A DNA stretch of 64,000 nucleotides from Jeotgalibacillus alimentarius. Lineage in GTDB: Bacteria; Bacillota; Bacilli; Bacillales; Jeotgalibacillaceae. The first letter of the stretch is position 1. Every line of letters begins with the position of its first letter. Shown one piece after another: positions 15,402 to 25,110 of this stretch. Below the pieces are notes generated by a model. That model had not been told where the DNA came from and searched no databases. It worked only from the letters and a program-made list of their open reading frames with translations. A program made the position numbers and the translations under genes. Where the stretch lies: contig NZ_JXRQ01000028.1 in the NCBI RefSeq assembly GCF_000829445.1, forward strand, positions 1 to 64,000. The letters are read 5' to 3'.

Positions 15402-15484
15402 TGTGAATCCTCCCTCATGTCCCGGGACTGTTCCCGTCTATGGTCAAAAATCTACTTCATCTTATCATGTTTTTTACGAATGTG

Positions 15485-15514
15485 AAAATGCCCTTTTTGC
15501 CAAAAAGGGCATTG
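15485..15514 (-). terminator. Terminator of the MNT-type gene
   Basis: A nearly perfect hairpin AATGCCCTTTTT / AAAAAGGGCATT followed by TTTTC on the minus strand lies 9 bp past the stop codon of the nucleotidyltransferase gene. Confidence 0.75.
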
Positions 15515-15522
15515 TTATACGC

Positions 15523-15825
15523 TTACATCTTAATGTTACGAGAAATATAGAGCGGAATGTTCTTTTTTGCTATTTCATTTTTTAATTCTTCAGTTGCTGA
15601 TTCCCAGCGAATCAGATCGAATTTTAAAAGTGTAGGAACCTCTTCAATCTTTTCAGTCAATTCCAGCCACTGCCTTTGATTTAAACGTGGTGCAATAATA
15701 GCAATATCAATATCAGAACGCTCATCTTCATCGCCATGAGCTCTTGATCCAAATAGTAAAAGCTGATCGACTGGATAAGTTTCAGCGATCTTTACCAGCT
15801 CGTTTTCAATACGCTTTGAAAGCAT
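15523..15825 (-). CDS. MNT-family minimal nucleotidyltransferase (orphan antitoxin-like)
   Basis: A 100-residue protein with the polymerase-beta type motif GSRAHG (residues 26-31) and the metal-binding DID (residues 38-40), so the active site looks intact. Such proteins pair with HEPN-domain partners; in characterised modules MNT is the antitoxin that AMPylates or otherwise neutralises the HEPN RNase. Here the adjacent upstream HEPN gene is cut down to a C-terminal remnant, leaving MNT alone. The family is well supported; present activity is unknown. The pair interrupts the glyA-ywlG neighbourhood seen in B. subtilis. Confidence 0.85.
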   Translation of the reverse strand: MLSKRIENELVKIAETYPVDQLLLFGSRAHGDEDERSDIDIAIIAPRLNQRQWLELTEKIEEVPTLLKFDLIRWESATEELKNEIAKKNIPLYISRNIKM

Positions 15826-15826
15826 G

Positions 15827-15997
15827 TTATCCCTCCTGAAATTTACTTTTCAAAAACGTAAATACTGCTTTCATCTCAGGAAAATAGCCGTGAATATTTG
15901 AAAGGATTTCTCTGGCCAAATCTTCATTATAAGTATGGGAGGTTTCATTTCGGTCTTTAAGCATTTGAAGCCACGCCTCTTTTTTACTTATTATAAC
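15827..15997 (-). pseudogene. Truncated HEPN-domain partner (C-terminal remnant)
   Basis: Directly upstream of the MNT gene an open frame of 56 codons encodes WLQMLKDRNETSHTYNEDLA and on to a normal stop codon. The RNETSH segment is the RX4H motif of HEPN RNases, in the context typical of HI0074-like partners of MNT proteins. Family members are about 130 residues; here the frame is closed by TAG at its 5' end and no start codon precedes the motif segment. The sequence abuts the ywlG terminator, so a deletion removed the N-terminal half and the original promoter side. Confidence 0.75.
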
Positions 15998-15999
15998 CT

Positions 16000-16029
16000 A
16001 AAACAACCGGCCTCCACAGACCGGTTGCT
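16000..16029 (-). terminator. Terminator of ywlG
   Basis: The hairpin CAACCGG / CCGGTTG with a 10-base loop is followed by TTTTA on the minus strand, directly after ywlG. Confidence 0.75.
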
Positions 16030-16036
16030 TCCACAT

Positions 16037-16570
16037 CTATTCAAGTTCATACACAGCGCGTGAGCCGCCAATGAGTTTCGGTCTGGTACGCGCGAGTGTG
16101 ATATGGGCTTCTCCGAGTGATTTGACAGAAACTCTTATCGGTACTGCGACTGGTCTTAAATGCATGCCAATCAGCGTATCCCCGATATCAATTCCACCGT
16201 GAGCCTGGATCCTCTCCACCGCTACTGGATCTTTCATATGACGGTATGCATAAGACGCCATCGCACCGCCCGCTTTGCGAATCGGAACAACCGTTACATC
16301 TTCAAGATTGTATCTTTCAGCCGCTTCACGCTCTATGATGAGCGCACGGTTGATATGCTCGCAGCCCTGAAACGCAAGGTGAACGCCCGTTTCATCAGCA
16401 AATGTGTTAAATGCTTTATAAAGTGCCTCAGCGACTTCATCTGTTCCTGATGTTCCGATTTTCCGGCCGATCACTTCAGATGTTGAACAGCCGATGACAA
16501 AAAGCTGTCCGCTTTTTAATGATGCCTGCTCCTGATATTCTCTCAGGATCTGCAGCAGTTCCTGATTCAT
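16037..16570 (-). CDS. ywlG: Conserved protein of the DUF436/TIGR01440 family (YwlG)
   Basis: A 177-residue protein matching B. subtilis YwlG in length and position. Conserved segments include [22 protein letters not shown] and [15 protein letters not shown]. The biochemical role is not established. It lies 24 bp downstream of rpiB and likely belongs to the ywlE-rpiB-ywlG operon. Confidence 0.88.
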   Translation of the reverse strand: MNQELLQILREYQEQASLKSGQLFVIGCSTSEVIGRKIGTSGTDEVAEALYKAFNTFADETGVHLAFQGCEHINRALIIEREAAERYNLEDVTVVPIRKAGGAMASYAYRHMKDPVAVERIQAHGGIDIGDTLIGMHLRPVAVPIRVSVKSLGEAHITLARTRPKLIGGSRAVYELE

Positions 16571-16594
16571 CGCACGCCCTTCTTTCTGTAGAAA

Positions 16595-17038
16595 TTAATG
16601 CTTTGATTCATATTCAGTCATTTTATTAATACGATTTTCATGACGTCCGCCTTCGAATTCTTCCTGAAGCCAGATCGATGCAATTTCGCGTGCCAGTCCT
16701 GGTCCGATCACACGCTCACCCATCGCAAGCATATTTGAATTGTTATGACCGCGCGTTGCTTTTGCGCTGAACGTGTCATGCACAAGCGCACAGCGAATGC
16801 CCTTAACCTTATTCGCTGCAATACTCATTCCAATTCCCGTTCCGCAGATCAGAATTCCGCGGTCAAAGTCACCTGCAGCAACTTTTTCAGCAACCGGCAA
16901 CGCATAATCCGGGTAATCGACAGATCCTTCACAATCACAGCCAAAGTCCTCAAATTCAATATTCAATTCGTTTAAAAGGTCTGCTATTTCCTTACGCAGA
17001 TTCGTTCCACCATGATCTGATGCTAATGCGACTTTCAT
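16595..17038 (-). CDS. rpiB: Ribose-5-phosphate isomerase B (RpiB/LacAB family)
   Basis: The enzyme interconverts ribose 5-phosphate and ribulose 5-phosphate in the pentose phosphate pathway. The 147-residue product starts MKVALASDHGG and carries the active-site Cys at about residue 65 in CGTGIGMSIAANK, with GHNNSNMLAMGERV further on. B. subtilis YwlF is the positional counterpart. It starts 1 bp after the ywlE stop codon. A LacAB galactose-6-phosphate isomerase role is unlikely, because a Leloir pathway is encoded nearby. Confidence 0.93.
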   Translation of the reverse strand: MKVALASDHGGTNLRKEIADLLNELNIEFEDFGCDCEGSVDYPDYALPVAEKVAAGDFDRGILICGTGIGMSIAANKVKGIRCALVHDTFSAKATRGHNNSNMLAMGERVIGPGLAREIASIWLQEEFEGGRHENRINKMTEYESKH

Positions 17039-17039
17039 A

Positions 17040-17492
17040 TTAAAATCCTCCCTGTTCCTGTTTCGTGAGATTTTCGAGCATGCTATCCATTAACCTGTTC
17101 AATTCGTTAAACGTTGAGCGGTATACCTCAACCGGCCCGCCATACGGATCTGACACATCCAGCCCGCGCTCTGACGAAAATTCCTTCAGTGTAAAAATGC
17201 GGTCTGCCGCAAAAGGAAACTGCTCCATCAGCAACGCCTTGTGCGCACTCGTCATTGCAAACACATAATCCGCCCAGTGCACATCATCCTGTGTGACAGA
17301 ATGCGAACGATGATTGTGCTTCAATCCATGCTCGTCCAGCACCTGCTGCGCATTGTGTGAAGCCATACCGCCTTCCATCGCGAACAGACCTGCTGAACGC
17401 ACCTCAATCTGCGGTTCTTCTCTATGATTTAAAATTGCCTCAGCCATCGGACTCCGGCAAGTATTCCCTGTACAAATAAATAAAATCCTCAT
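17040..17492 (-). CDS. ywlE: Protein arginine phosphatase (low-molecular-weight PTP fold)
   Basis: YwlE removes phosphate from arginine residues and counteracts the McsB arginine kinase in protein quality control. The 150-residue product has the P-loop CTGNTCRS at residues 7-14, with nucleophile Cys7 and Arg13. Thr11 is the residue reported to give phosphoarginine specificity, and the DP loop Asp is at about 115 (SDPYGG). It heads the ywlE-rpiB-ywlG group. Upstream, the order departs from B. subtilis because the galactoside island intervenes. Confidence 0.92.
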   Translation of the reverse strand: MRILFICTGNTCRSPMAEAILNHREEPQIEVRSAGLFAMEGGMASHNAQQVLDEHGLKHNHRSHSVTQDDVHWADYVFAMTSAHKALLMEQFPFAADRIFTLKEFSSERGLDVSDPYGGPVEVYRSTFNELNRLMDSMLENLTKQEQGGF

Positions 17493-17627
17493 GAAAACGA
17501 CCCCTTTTTAGGATTCTCATTACTCTTCTAGTCTATCACATTTTGGACACGTTTTCTTTCCGGGAGTGTTGGGGGGCTGGGAGGGGAAATTGTGGCTGCG
17601 CGGCAGCTGATATGCGGGGAGGCACTG

Positions 17628-17790
17628 CAGCTGCAGGGACGGCTCACTACAACTGCGGGTGCATACACAACAGCTGCGGCTGTATATACTGCACTCAACC
17701 CGGGCGTATCGTGCAGTTGCGCGGAAAGATACTACAGCCACCAGTCAAAACACTGCAACCACGAAAAGCTGAAGACCCGGGACAGTCCCG
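17628..17790 (-). repeat. P21 array C (minus-strand orientation) with conserved flank
   Basis: Read on the minus strand, cores (GCAGTGT, GTAGTAT, GCACGAT, GCAGTAT, GTTGTGT, GTAGTGA) start at 17756, 17735, 17714, 17692, 17671 and 17650, with spacings 21-21-22-21-21. A seventh possible unit starts at 17628. GGGACTGTCCCGGGTCTTC flanks it on the 5' side, as for array A. It resembles array B unit for unit. A 73-codon minus-strand frame here is not credible as a gene. Confidence 0.72.
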
Positions 17791-17814
17791 CCACTTCGCT
17801 CCCACTACAACACA

Positions 17815-17836
17815 AAAAGACCCGGCTCTGCCGGGT

Positions 17837-17838
<2 letters not shown>
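17815..17838 (-). terminator. Terminator of the galactoside operon
   Basis: The hairpin AGACCCGG/CCGGGTCT, followed by TTTTTG on the minus strand, overlaps the stop codon of the LacI-type regulator and ends the operon that starts at the binding protein. Confidence 0.85.
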
Positions 17839-18844
<1,006 letters not shown>

Positions 18845-18877
18845 TTAAACCACCCGCCTGTGTCTGATCAGCTCTGA

Positions 18878-20818
18878 TCATTCCTCTTCTTTACACTTTA
18901 CCACTTTCGACCCAAAAGGTGCTAATGTTTCACCGCAGACTGTCTGACTTGAACCAGTGTGATTCATGAGGAAAAGGTGTCCATTCCGTTTGACTGCTTC
19001 TGTGCCTTCAGGCGTTTCAGTATGCCAGATACCATGATTTTTAATCACATCGAGCGCGAGCGGTTCAAGCACTGTTGCATCAAGTCCTGTTGCCAGGTAA
19101 TATACATTTCCTTTACCAGTCCGGTTCAGCGTAAGTGCTGCCTGGTCCTGATAGAATTCGTCACTGTACTGCCAGAGTACTTCTGCACCCTTTGCTGTGA
19201 CAAGATCCCGCCACACGCGCCCGCTGCTTTCCTGTCCATCGGTGCTTTTTACCGGAACAGTCTGATGGGCTGCCAGCGCTTCGGTTTCATAAATTTCAAT
19301 CCCCGCGAGCTCAGCTACAGGACCAGGCAGTGTTTTTTCAAAATGAATGTTATTGTCACGATCCTTCAGTCCGGCGCGGAATGAAAAGATGATCGTCCCG
19401 CCTGCTTCTGCAAACTGTTTGAGTTTCGCTGCAAGCTCTTCATCTATGATCTGCATGACTGGAACTAATAAGACCTTATATTGTTCAAAATCGCGGTCTG
19501 ACGGAATCACATCAATTGAAGCATTGTGTCTGTAAAACGGTGCGTAAAGTCTAAGCAGCTCAGCGTTAAAGTCAAAGCTTGCACTCTGTACCTGCGACTT
19601 CCACGACCAGATATTATCGTAGTCATATAAAACAGCAATATCCGATGTGATTTTTTCGTTTAATACATGTTCATAAGGCTGGATTTCACTGAACAGCGAC
19701 TGAACTTCTTTAAACTTGCGGCCATAACGGTTATCCTGGTCCACGACACCGAAACAGAACTGCTCAGCCCCTTTTGTCATGCCTCTCCATCTGAAATAAA
19801 GCATGTTCGTACAGCCATGGGCGAACGCCTGATATGACCACATTTTTGCCTGGTTTGGCCTTGGCAGGTAGCCAATGACATTATGCCCCTGCGCTCCCAT
19901 GAGTTCTTCAACGATCCAATAGTTCTGGTCCTTCAGCCCTCTGTTAAAGTCATGGGTCATCGCAATACCCGCCGGCGGAATCGGTTCAGTAAGACCTCCC
20001 CATACCGGATAATTATCATAGGAAACAAAATCCATCACACGTACATTTTCAGTATGATCAAATGCTTTATCAAAAAATCCGCCTGATACGTTTGTCGTGA
20101 TCGGCTGATGTTTTCCTGCATGCTGCCTTGTTATGTCCGTCATTTTGTGGGCAAACTGATTCACTGACGCTGAACGGAAGCGTGTGTAATCAAGTTTTAA
20201 AGATGGATTATGTGTTGTGACAGTCGGTACAGGCATCGGAATTTCTGAGAATGAATTATACGTCTGTCCCCAGAAAATTGTGCCCCAGCGCTGATTCAGT
20301 TCATCCACGGTCTTATATTTTTCTTTAAGAAACGCATGGAACCCTGTATGACAGTGCTCACAAAAGCACCAGTCGCTGCCTTCATGCCCGAATTCATTAT
20401 CGATCTGCCAGACCACCACGGCCGGCTCATCTGCGAAGTGTTTGACGACTTCTTCAGTGATTTTTGACGCGTAACGATTATATTCAGGTGAGTTAAAGCA
20501 GTACTGTCTTCTGCCGCCGAACGCCCGCACGTGTCCAACCTCATCTTTAGATAATATGGATGGATGTTTTGCGGCAAGCCAGGCAGGAAATGTCGCAGTC
20601 GGTGTGCCAAACATGACTGACAGATCACGCTTTTCAGCCTCCTCAATCACCTTGTCAAAAAAGGAGAAATCGAATTTCCCTTCTTCAGGCTCCATCAAGT
20701 GCCAGGCAAATTCCCCGATTCTGATCATATTTGCGCCGAGTTCTTTAATCCCATCCAGGTCTTTTTCGAGCATATTTTCAGGCCAGTGCTCCGGATAATA
20801 ATCAACACCTACATACAC
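18878..20818 (-). CDS. GH42 beta-galactosidase
   Basis: The enzyme hydrolyses beta-galactosides; without a signal peptide it must act on sugars already imported. The 646-residue product shows the GH42 pattern: acid/base Glu at about 142 (WQIDNEFGH), probable nucleophile Glu at about 304 (WIVEE), and four cysteines (about 107, 151, 153, 156) matching the zinc cluster of thermophilic GH42 enzymes. A trimerisation-type domain (about 390-590) and a C-terminal beta domain follow. It lies between galK and the LacI gene. B. subtilis GanA is the nearest functional comparison; lactose or galacto-oligosaccharides are plausible substrates. Confidence 0.93.
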   Translation of the reverse strand: MYVGVDYYPEHWPENMLEKDLDGIKELGANMIRIGEFAWHLMEPEEGKFDFSFFDKVIEEAEKRDLSVMFGTPTATFPAWLAAKHPSILSKDEVGHVRAFGGRRQYCFNSPEYNRYASKITEEVVKHFADEPAVVVWQIDNEFGHEGSDWCFCEHCHTGFHAFLKEKYKTVDELNQRWGTIFWGQTYNSFSEIPMPVPTVTTHNPSLKLDYTRFRSASVNQFAHKMTDITRQHAGKHQPITTNVSGGFFDKAFDHTENVRVMDFVSYDNYPVWGGLTEPIPPAGIAMTHDFNRGLKDQNYWIVEELMGAQGHNVIGYLPRPNQAKMWSYQAFAHGCTNMLYFRWRGMTKGAEQFCFGVVDQDNRYGRKFKEVQSLFSEIQPYEHVLNEKITSDIAVLYDYDNIWSWKSQVQSASFDFNAELLRLYAPFYRHNASIDVIPSDRDFEQYKVLLVPVMQIIDEELAAKLKQFAEAGGTIIFSFRAGLKDRDNNIHFEKTLPGPVAELAGIEIYETEALAAHQTVPVKSTDGQESSGRVWRDLVTAKGAEVLWQYSDEFYQDQAALTLNRTGKGNVYYLATGLDATVLEPLALDVIKNHGIWHTETPEGTEAVKRNGHLFLMNHTGSSQTVCGETLAPFGSKVVKCKEEE

Positions 20819-20836
20819 AATAATTCCTCCATCCTG

Positions 20837-22021
20837 TCAGATCTGAAGCGCTGAAGCTTCCGACTTTGTCAGTTCTCTCGTTCCCTCGCCCACTTTTACC
20901 GTGTAAAAATCAGCTTCACGGGATGTCAGGCTGTGGTATTCTTCTCCAACATTCTTTTTAAATGCTTCTATATATTGATCTTCTACAATATTCACCGTAC
21001 AGCCGCCGAATCCTGCACCAGTCATACGTGCACCGATTGTTCCTTTTTGCTTGAGGGCGGATTCCACTAATACATCAAGCTCTTCACATGAAACTTCATA
21101 ATCAGTTCTAAGCGATTCATGAGACTGCTTCATCAGTTCACCGAGTGCGAAAAGATCATTTTCTTCGAGCACTTCAACTGCCCGCAGTGTACGCTCATTT
21201 TCCGTCACCGCATGTCTGACACGCTTTTGTTCATTTTCAGTCAGCATGTCTTCAGCTTCCTGCAGATCAGCAGATGTCAGGTGGCACAATTCAGTAACGG
21301 GAAACTTCTCCTTCAGTTTTTCAAGTGCCGCATCACATGTACTCCGGCGTTCGTTGTAAGCCGAATCAGCCAGACCGCGTTTTTTGTTCGTGTTTGCGAT
21401 CACAATGGAGTGGTTACCGAGATGCAGAGGCACATAACGGTAATCGAGTGTTTCACAATTCAGCAGTACAGCCTGATCCTCAGCACCGAAGCCGACTGCG
21501 AATTGATCCATAATCCCGCAGTTCACCCCGATAAATTCATTTTCAACCCGCTGACTCAACTGCACCATCTCAAGATTAGAAAGCCCCATTCCATGCAGTT
21601 CATTCAATGCATGAACCGTGACAAGTTCAATGGATGCAGAGGATGACAGCCCGGCGCCATTTGGAATATTACCGTAGAAGTACAGGTCATACCCTGTTTC
21701 AGGCAGCTGATCCAGACAGGCATGAATCACACCTTTTGGATAGTTCGCCCAGCTGTCTTTTTCATCGTTCACTAAATGACTGAGATCCGCCTGAATCTGT
21801 CCGGTCTCAGGAAAATTTTCTGAATAGAAATTGATTGTGGTATCATGACGCTCTCTGATGGCAAGGTACGTGCCAATTTCGAGGGCACATGGAAGTACAT
21901 GACCTCCGTTATAATCGATATGCTCACCGATCAGATTGACACGTCCAGGTGCAAAAAACACACGCACATCCTCTTCATTTCCGGCAAATTGTTCAATAAA
22001 CGCGGCTATAATTGATTTCAT
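20837..22021 (-). CDS. galK: Galactokinase
   Basis: GalK phosphorylates galactose at C1, the entry step of the Leloir pathway. The 394-residue product has the galactokinase signature GRVNLIGEHIDYNGG (about 26-40), the GHMP ATP-binding motif PNGAGLSSSASIE and the C-terminal MTGAGFGGCTVN. Three ATGs are possible; the third gives MKSIIAAFIEQF, with AAGGA 8 bp upstream, and is preferred. It begins 5 bp after the alpha-galactosidase gene, so the two are probably coupled. Confidence 0.95.
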   Translation of the reverse strand: MKSIIAAFIEQFAGNEEDVRVFFAPGRVNLIGEHIDYNGGHVLPCALEIGTYLAIRERHDTTINFYSENFPETGQIQADLSHLVNDEKDSWANYPKGVIHACLDQLPETGYDLYFYGNIPNGAGLSSSASIELVTVHALNELHGMGLSNLEMVQLSQRVENEFIGVNCGIMDQFAVGFGAEDQAVLLNCETLDYRYVPLHLGNHSIVIANTNKKRGLADSAYNERRSTCDAALEKLKEKFPVTELCHLTSADLQEAEDMLTENEQKRVRHAVTENERTLRAVEVLEENDLFALGELMKQSHESLRTDYEVSCEELDVLVESALKQKGTIGARMTGAGFGGCTVNIVEDQYIEAFKKNVGEEYHSLTSREADFYTVKVGEGTRELTKSEASALQI

Positions 22022-22026
22022 TTCTC

Positions 22027-24273
22027 TCATCCTTCCTTTACCTCTGTCAATTTCCACACCGCTGATTGGAAATCACCGTAAAAGTGCGTATGTTCCATTT
22101 TGACTGTCCCTGTGAAAAACGGCGGGATCTGCCAGCCGATATTCATTAGTTCATCTCCGCCGTAGTGACGATTTTGAAGGGTACTTCCTTCCTGCCACTC
22201 GACCCCGTATACCTTCTCAGGGTCAAGCCCGCTCAGCCTGATCCGTTTCATCCCGGCATTTGGCTGTGAAAGTACGCGGTAAAACGCAATGATTGCTTCT
22301 GTTTGATCTTCAGATACCGTCATCCAGGCAGTATCAGATCCTTCAAATGGACTGAGCAATCTATAGAAGCGGCCAAACTGCAGCAGCTTTCTTTCTTTTT
22401 TAAAAAGAGTAATTTGATCTTTCAAGATTTTCCGCGTGTCTGAATCCATGTCCTGCGGGTCCAGCTCGTAACCAAAAGCACCAAACATCGCAACATGGAA
22501 TCTGAAGTCTATTGGTGTTATGCGTCCGGTCTGGTGATTCGGTGACGCAGAGACATGGGCGCCCATTGAAGAGATCGGGTAAACGAGTGACGTACCATAC
22601 TGAATCTTCAGCCGCTCCACAGCATCTGTGTTATCACTGGTCCAGGTCTGTGGCATATAGTAGAGCATCCCCGGATCAAACCGGTTGCCACCGCTTGCAC
22701 ACGATTCAAACAGCACATCAGGATAACGGGAAGTAATCTCTTCAAGCACCCGGTAAAGTCCAAGTACATAACGGAGCATCACTTCCCCCTGACGATCAGC
22801 GGGTAACGCATCTGAGTAAGCTTCTGTTACAGTCCGGTTCATGTCCCATTTCACATATGAAGCGCCCGATTCATCCAGAACGTGACGGATTGCTTCTATA
22901 ATATAGTTCTGCACTTCCTTCTTCCCAAGATCTAAAATCATCTGATTTCTTCCCGGCGTATGCGGGCGATGCGGGGCTCTCAGCACCCAGTCAGGATGTT
23001 TTTCATACAGCCTGCTTTTCTCTGAAACCATTTCAGGCTCCACCCAGATCCCAAATGAGGTCCCGCTCGCTCTCACATCATCTGCAAGCCCTTTAAGCCC
23101 CTCCGGCAGCTTGCGCCGGTCAGCGGTCCAGTCCCCGAGAGAAGTCGTATCATTATTTCTCCCTTCAAACCAGCCGTCATCAAGGACAAATAGTTCGACG
23201 CCAAGTTCACTTGCAGAATCTGCGATATCTATGATTTTCTGATGATCAAAATCAAAATAGGTCGCTTCCCAGTTATTTAAAAGCACCGGACGTTCCTTCT
23301 GTTTCCAGACGCCTCTGAGCAGGTGATGATGATATAAATTATGAAAACTGTGGCTCATTCCGTTTAACCCCTGATCACTGTAGACGAGCACGGCTTCTGG
23401 TGTTGAAAACGTATCGCCAGCTGCGAGTAACCATTTAAAATCAAATGGGTTCAGCCCCATCATCAGCCTTGTGGATTCGTATGTATCCACTTCAATGCTG
23501 CCGCGGAAATTGCCGCTGTAGATCAGGTTCAGTGCAATCACCTCACCCTGATGCTCTGTTGTCTGCGGTCTTGCAAGTGCTAAAAACGGCTGGTGCCAGG
23601 AGCTGCTGACACCCTTTTTACTGTCAACAACGTGAACGCCCGGCTTTACAGGCGAGCGGTGAATATGACGCTCTCTGATCCAGGCGCCATCAAGCTGAAT
23701 GGATTCATAATCATGATCAGGCAGATCAATCGACGCACTCATCATGCGGTTTATTGAAAATGCTTTTGTGCCATTATTGTTGATTTCACTGTGTCTTAAG
23801 ATCACATTCTGATGATGAAAGACGGTATAAAACAGGTTCAGTTCAGCTTCTAAAATGTCATCTTTCAACGTGATCTGAAGCGTTTCACATTCTTCATCAC
23901 TGCCATACACTGACGGCATCCCGGTGATTCCAGGTTTACCTGCTGTCACTTTGTAAGACTCGTACACAAAGTGACTGAGTTTTGAGCCTTGCGATTCTTC
24001 AATCTCAATCGCAGGCTCCCTGAAGTCAGATGTTCCGTAAGTCGGGTGCTCCTGCCTTGCCCACTCCAGGGTGAAACCACTATTTTCTATTGGAAAGTTC
24101 GCATTTCCAAGCGGCTCATTCGGCATTGGCGCCAGCCCCTCGAAGCTGGGTCGATCTTTCACCTTTTTACCGAAGTACGTTTGCTCGAGCTGACCATTTT
24201 CAAGGATCCTGATGATATAACTGACGTCTTTTCCCTGCAGATGAAATTGTGTGTCACACGTATAGATTGGCAT
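22027..24273 (-). CDS. agaA: GH36 alpha-galactosidase
   Basis: This enzyme releases alpha-1,6-linked galactose from melibiose, raffinose-type sugars or galactomannan fragments. The 748-residue product aligns with Geobacillus AgaA in length and motifs: KWDMNR with the nucleophile Asp at about 477, SDNTD with the acid/base Asp at about 547, and the substrate-binding VLDDGWFEGR and CASGGNRFDPGMLYY segments. There is no signal peptide, so it is cytoplasmic. AAGGAG lies 8 bp before the ATG. It follows the permease genes, which implies import of intact alpha-galactosides. Confidence 0.94.
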   Translation of the reverse strand: MPIYTCDTQFHLQGKDVSYIIRILENGQLEQTYFGKKVKDRPSFEGLAPMPNEPLGNANFPIENSGFTLEWARQEHPTYGTSDFREPAIEIEESQGSKLSHFVYESYKVTAGKPGITGMPSVYGSDEECETLQITLKDDILEAELNLFYTVFHHQNVILRHSEINNNGTKAFSINRMMSASIDLPDHDYESIQLDGAWIRERHIHRSPVKPGVHVVDSKKGVSSSWHQPFLALARPQTTEHQGEVIALNLIYSGNFRGSIEVDTYESTRLMMGLNPFDFKWLLAAGDTFSTPEAVLVYSDQGLNGMSHSFHNLYHHHLLRGVWKQKERPVLLNNWEATYFDFDHQKIIDIADSASELGVELFVLDDGWFEGRNNDTTSLGDWTADRRKLPEGLKGLADDVRASGTSFGIWVEPEMVSEKSRLYEKHPDWVLRAPHRPHTPGRNQMILDLGKKEVQNYIIEAIRHVLDESGASYVKWDMNRTVTEAYSDALPADRQGEVMLRYVLGLYRVLEEITSRYPDVLFESCASGGNRFDPGMLYYMPQTWTSDNTDAVERLKIQYGTSLVYPISSMGAHVSASPNHQTGRITPIDFRFHVAMFGAFGYELDPQDMDSDTRKILKDQITLFKKERKLLQFGRFYRLLSPFEGSDTAWMTVSEDQTEAIIAFYRVLSQPNAGMKRIRLSGLDPEKVYGVEWQEGSTLQNRHYGGDELMNIGWQIPPFFTGTVKMEHTHFYGDFQSAVWKLTEVKEG

Positions 24274-24285
24274 GCTGAAATCTCC

Positions 24286-25110
24286 TTATTTCACTGCACT
24301 TCCAAGCATTCCTGAAATAAACTGGCGCTGAAGAAGCAGGAAGAAAATAATAATTGGTATCGTTGCAATCGTTACACCCGCCATTACCTGACCGTAGTCG
24401 ATACGGGACAGTCCGAATAATGTTGAAAGTGCAACCGGGAATGTGTACATATCGGTTGTTGATAATGCAATAAGCGGCCACAGGAAGCTGTTCCACTGAT
24501 AAAGGAACAGGAAGATCGCTGTTGCAGCAAGTGCCGGCTTCATAGATGGAAGCACGATACGGAAAAAGATTTTCCACTCCCCTGCCCCGTCGATCCGCGC
24601 AGCTTCAATTAATGAAGTTGGGAACGCCAGGAGGTTCTGTCTCATCAGAAAGATTGCAAATGGATAAGCCAGGTTTGGCAGAATCACTGCCTGGTAAGTA
24701 TTCAGCCAGTTCAGTGCTGCCATCATTTTAAAAAGCGGGATAATCGTTGCATGGTAAGGCACCATCATCGAAAGAAGGAAGATCGTGAAAATAATATTTC
24801 TTCCTTTGAAGTCGAACTTTGCAAATGCATAAGCAGCCATCGTACAAATAAACAGTGCTAACACGGTATACGTTACTGCAATAAATAATGAGTTAAACAT
24901 GACACGTCCGATGCCAATTGATTCATTCAGGTTTCGGATATTTTCCATGAGCATGCTGCCCGGCAATAGCGTAGGCGGCTGGGAGAACATGCTTCCACTC
25001 GTATTCGTCGCACCAATTGCAGCCCAGTAAAACGGGAACAAAGAAACGAGCGCACCAATGATTAAAGCAATATATAAGAGGATTCTTTTCGTCGTCTTGT
25101 TTTTCTTCAT
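24286..25110 (-). CDS. Sugar ABC transporter permease, MalG/GanQ type
   Basis: A 274-residue inner permease of a CUT1-family transporter, with six predicted membrane segments. The conserved cytoplasmic EAA loop is EAARIDGAGEWKIFFRIVLP (about 170-189), which contacts the ATPase. Its start overlaps the stop codon of the preceding permease by 4 bp (ATGA). No ATPase gene is in the island, so a shared MsmX-type ATPase elsewhere is needed, as for many Bacillus CUT1 systems. Confidence 0.9.
   Translation of the reverse strand: MKKNKTTKRILLYIALIIGALVSLFPFYWAAIGATNTSGSMFSQPPTLLPGSMLMENIRNLNESIGIGRVMFNSLFIAVTYTVLALFICTMAAYAFAKFDFKGRNIIFTIFLLSMMVPYHATIIPLFKMMAALNWLNTYQAVILPNLAYPFAIFLMRQNLLAFPTSLIEAARIDGAGEWKIFFRIVLPSMKPALAATAIFLFLYQWNSFLWPLIALSTTDMYTFPVALSTLFGLSRIDYGQVMAGVTIATIPIIIFFLLLQRQFISGMLGSAVK

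Noticed and set aside
17040-17492. Arsenate reductase assignment for the low-molecular-weight phosphatase
   Set aside because: The P-loop has Thr11 typical of YwlE and the gene is in the ywlE-rpiB-ywlG context; no ars genes are nearby.
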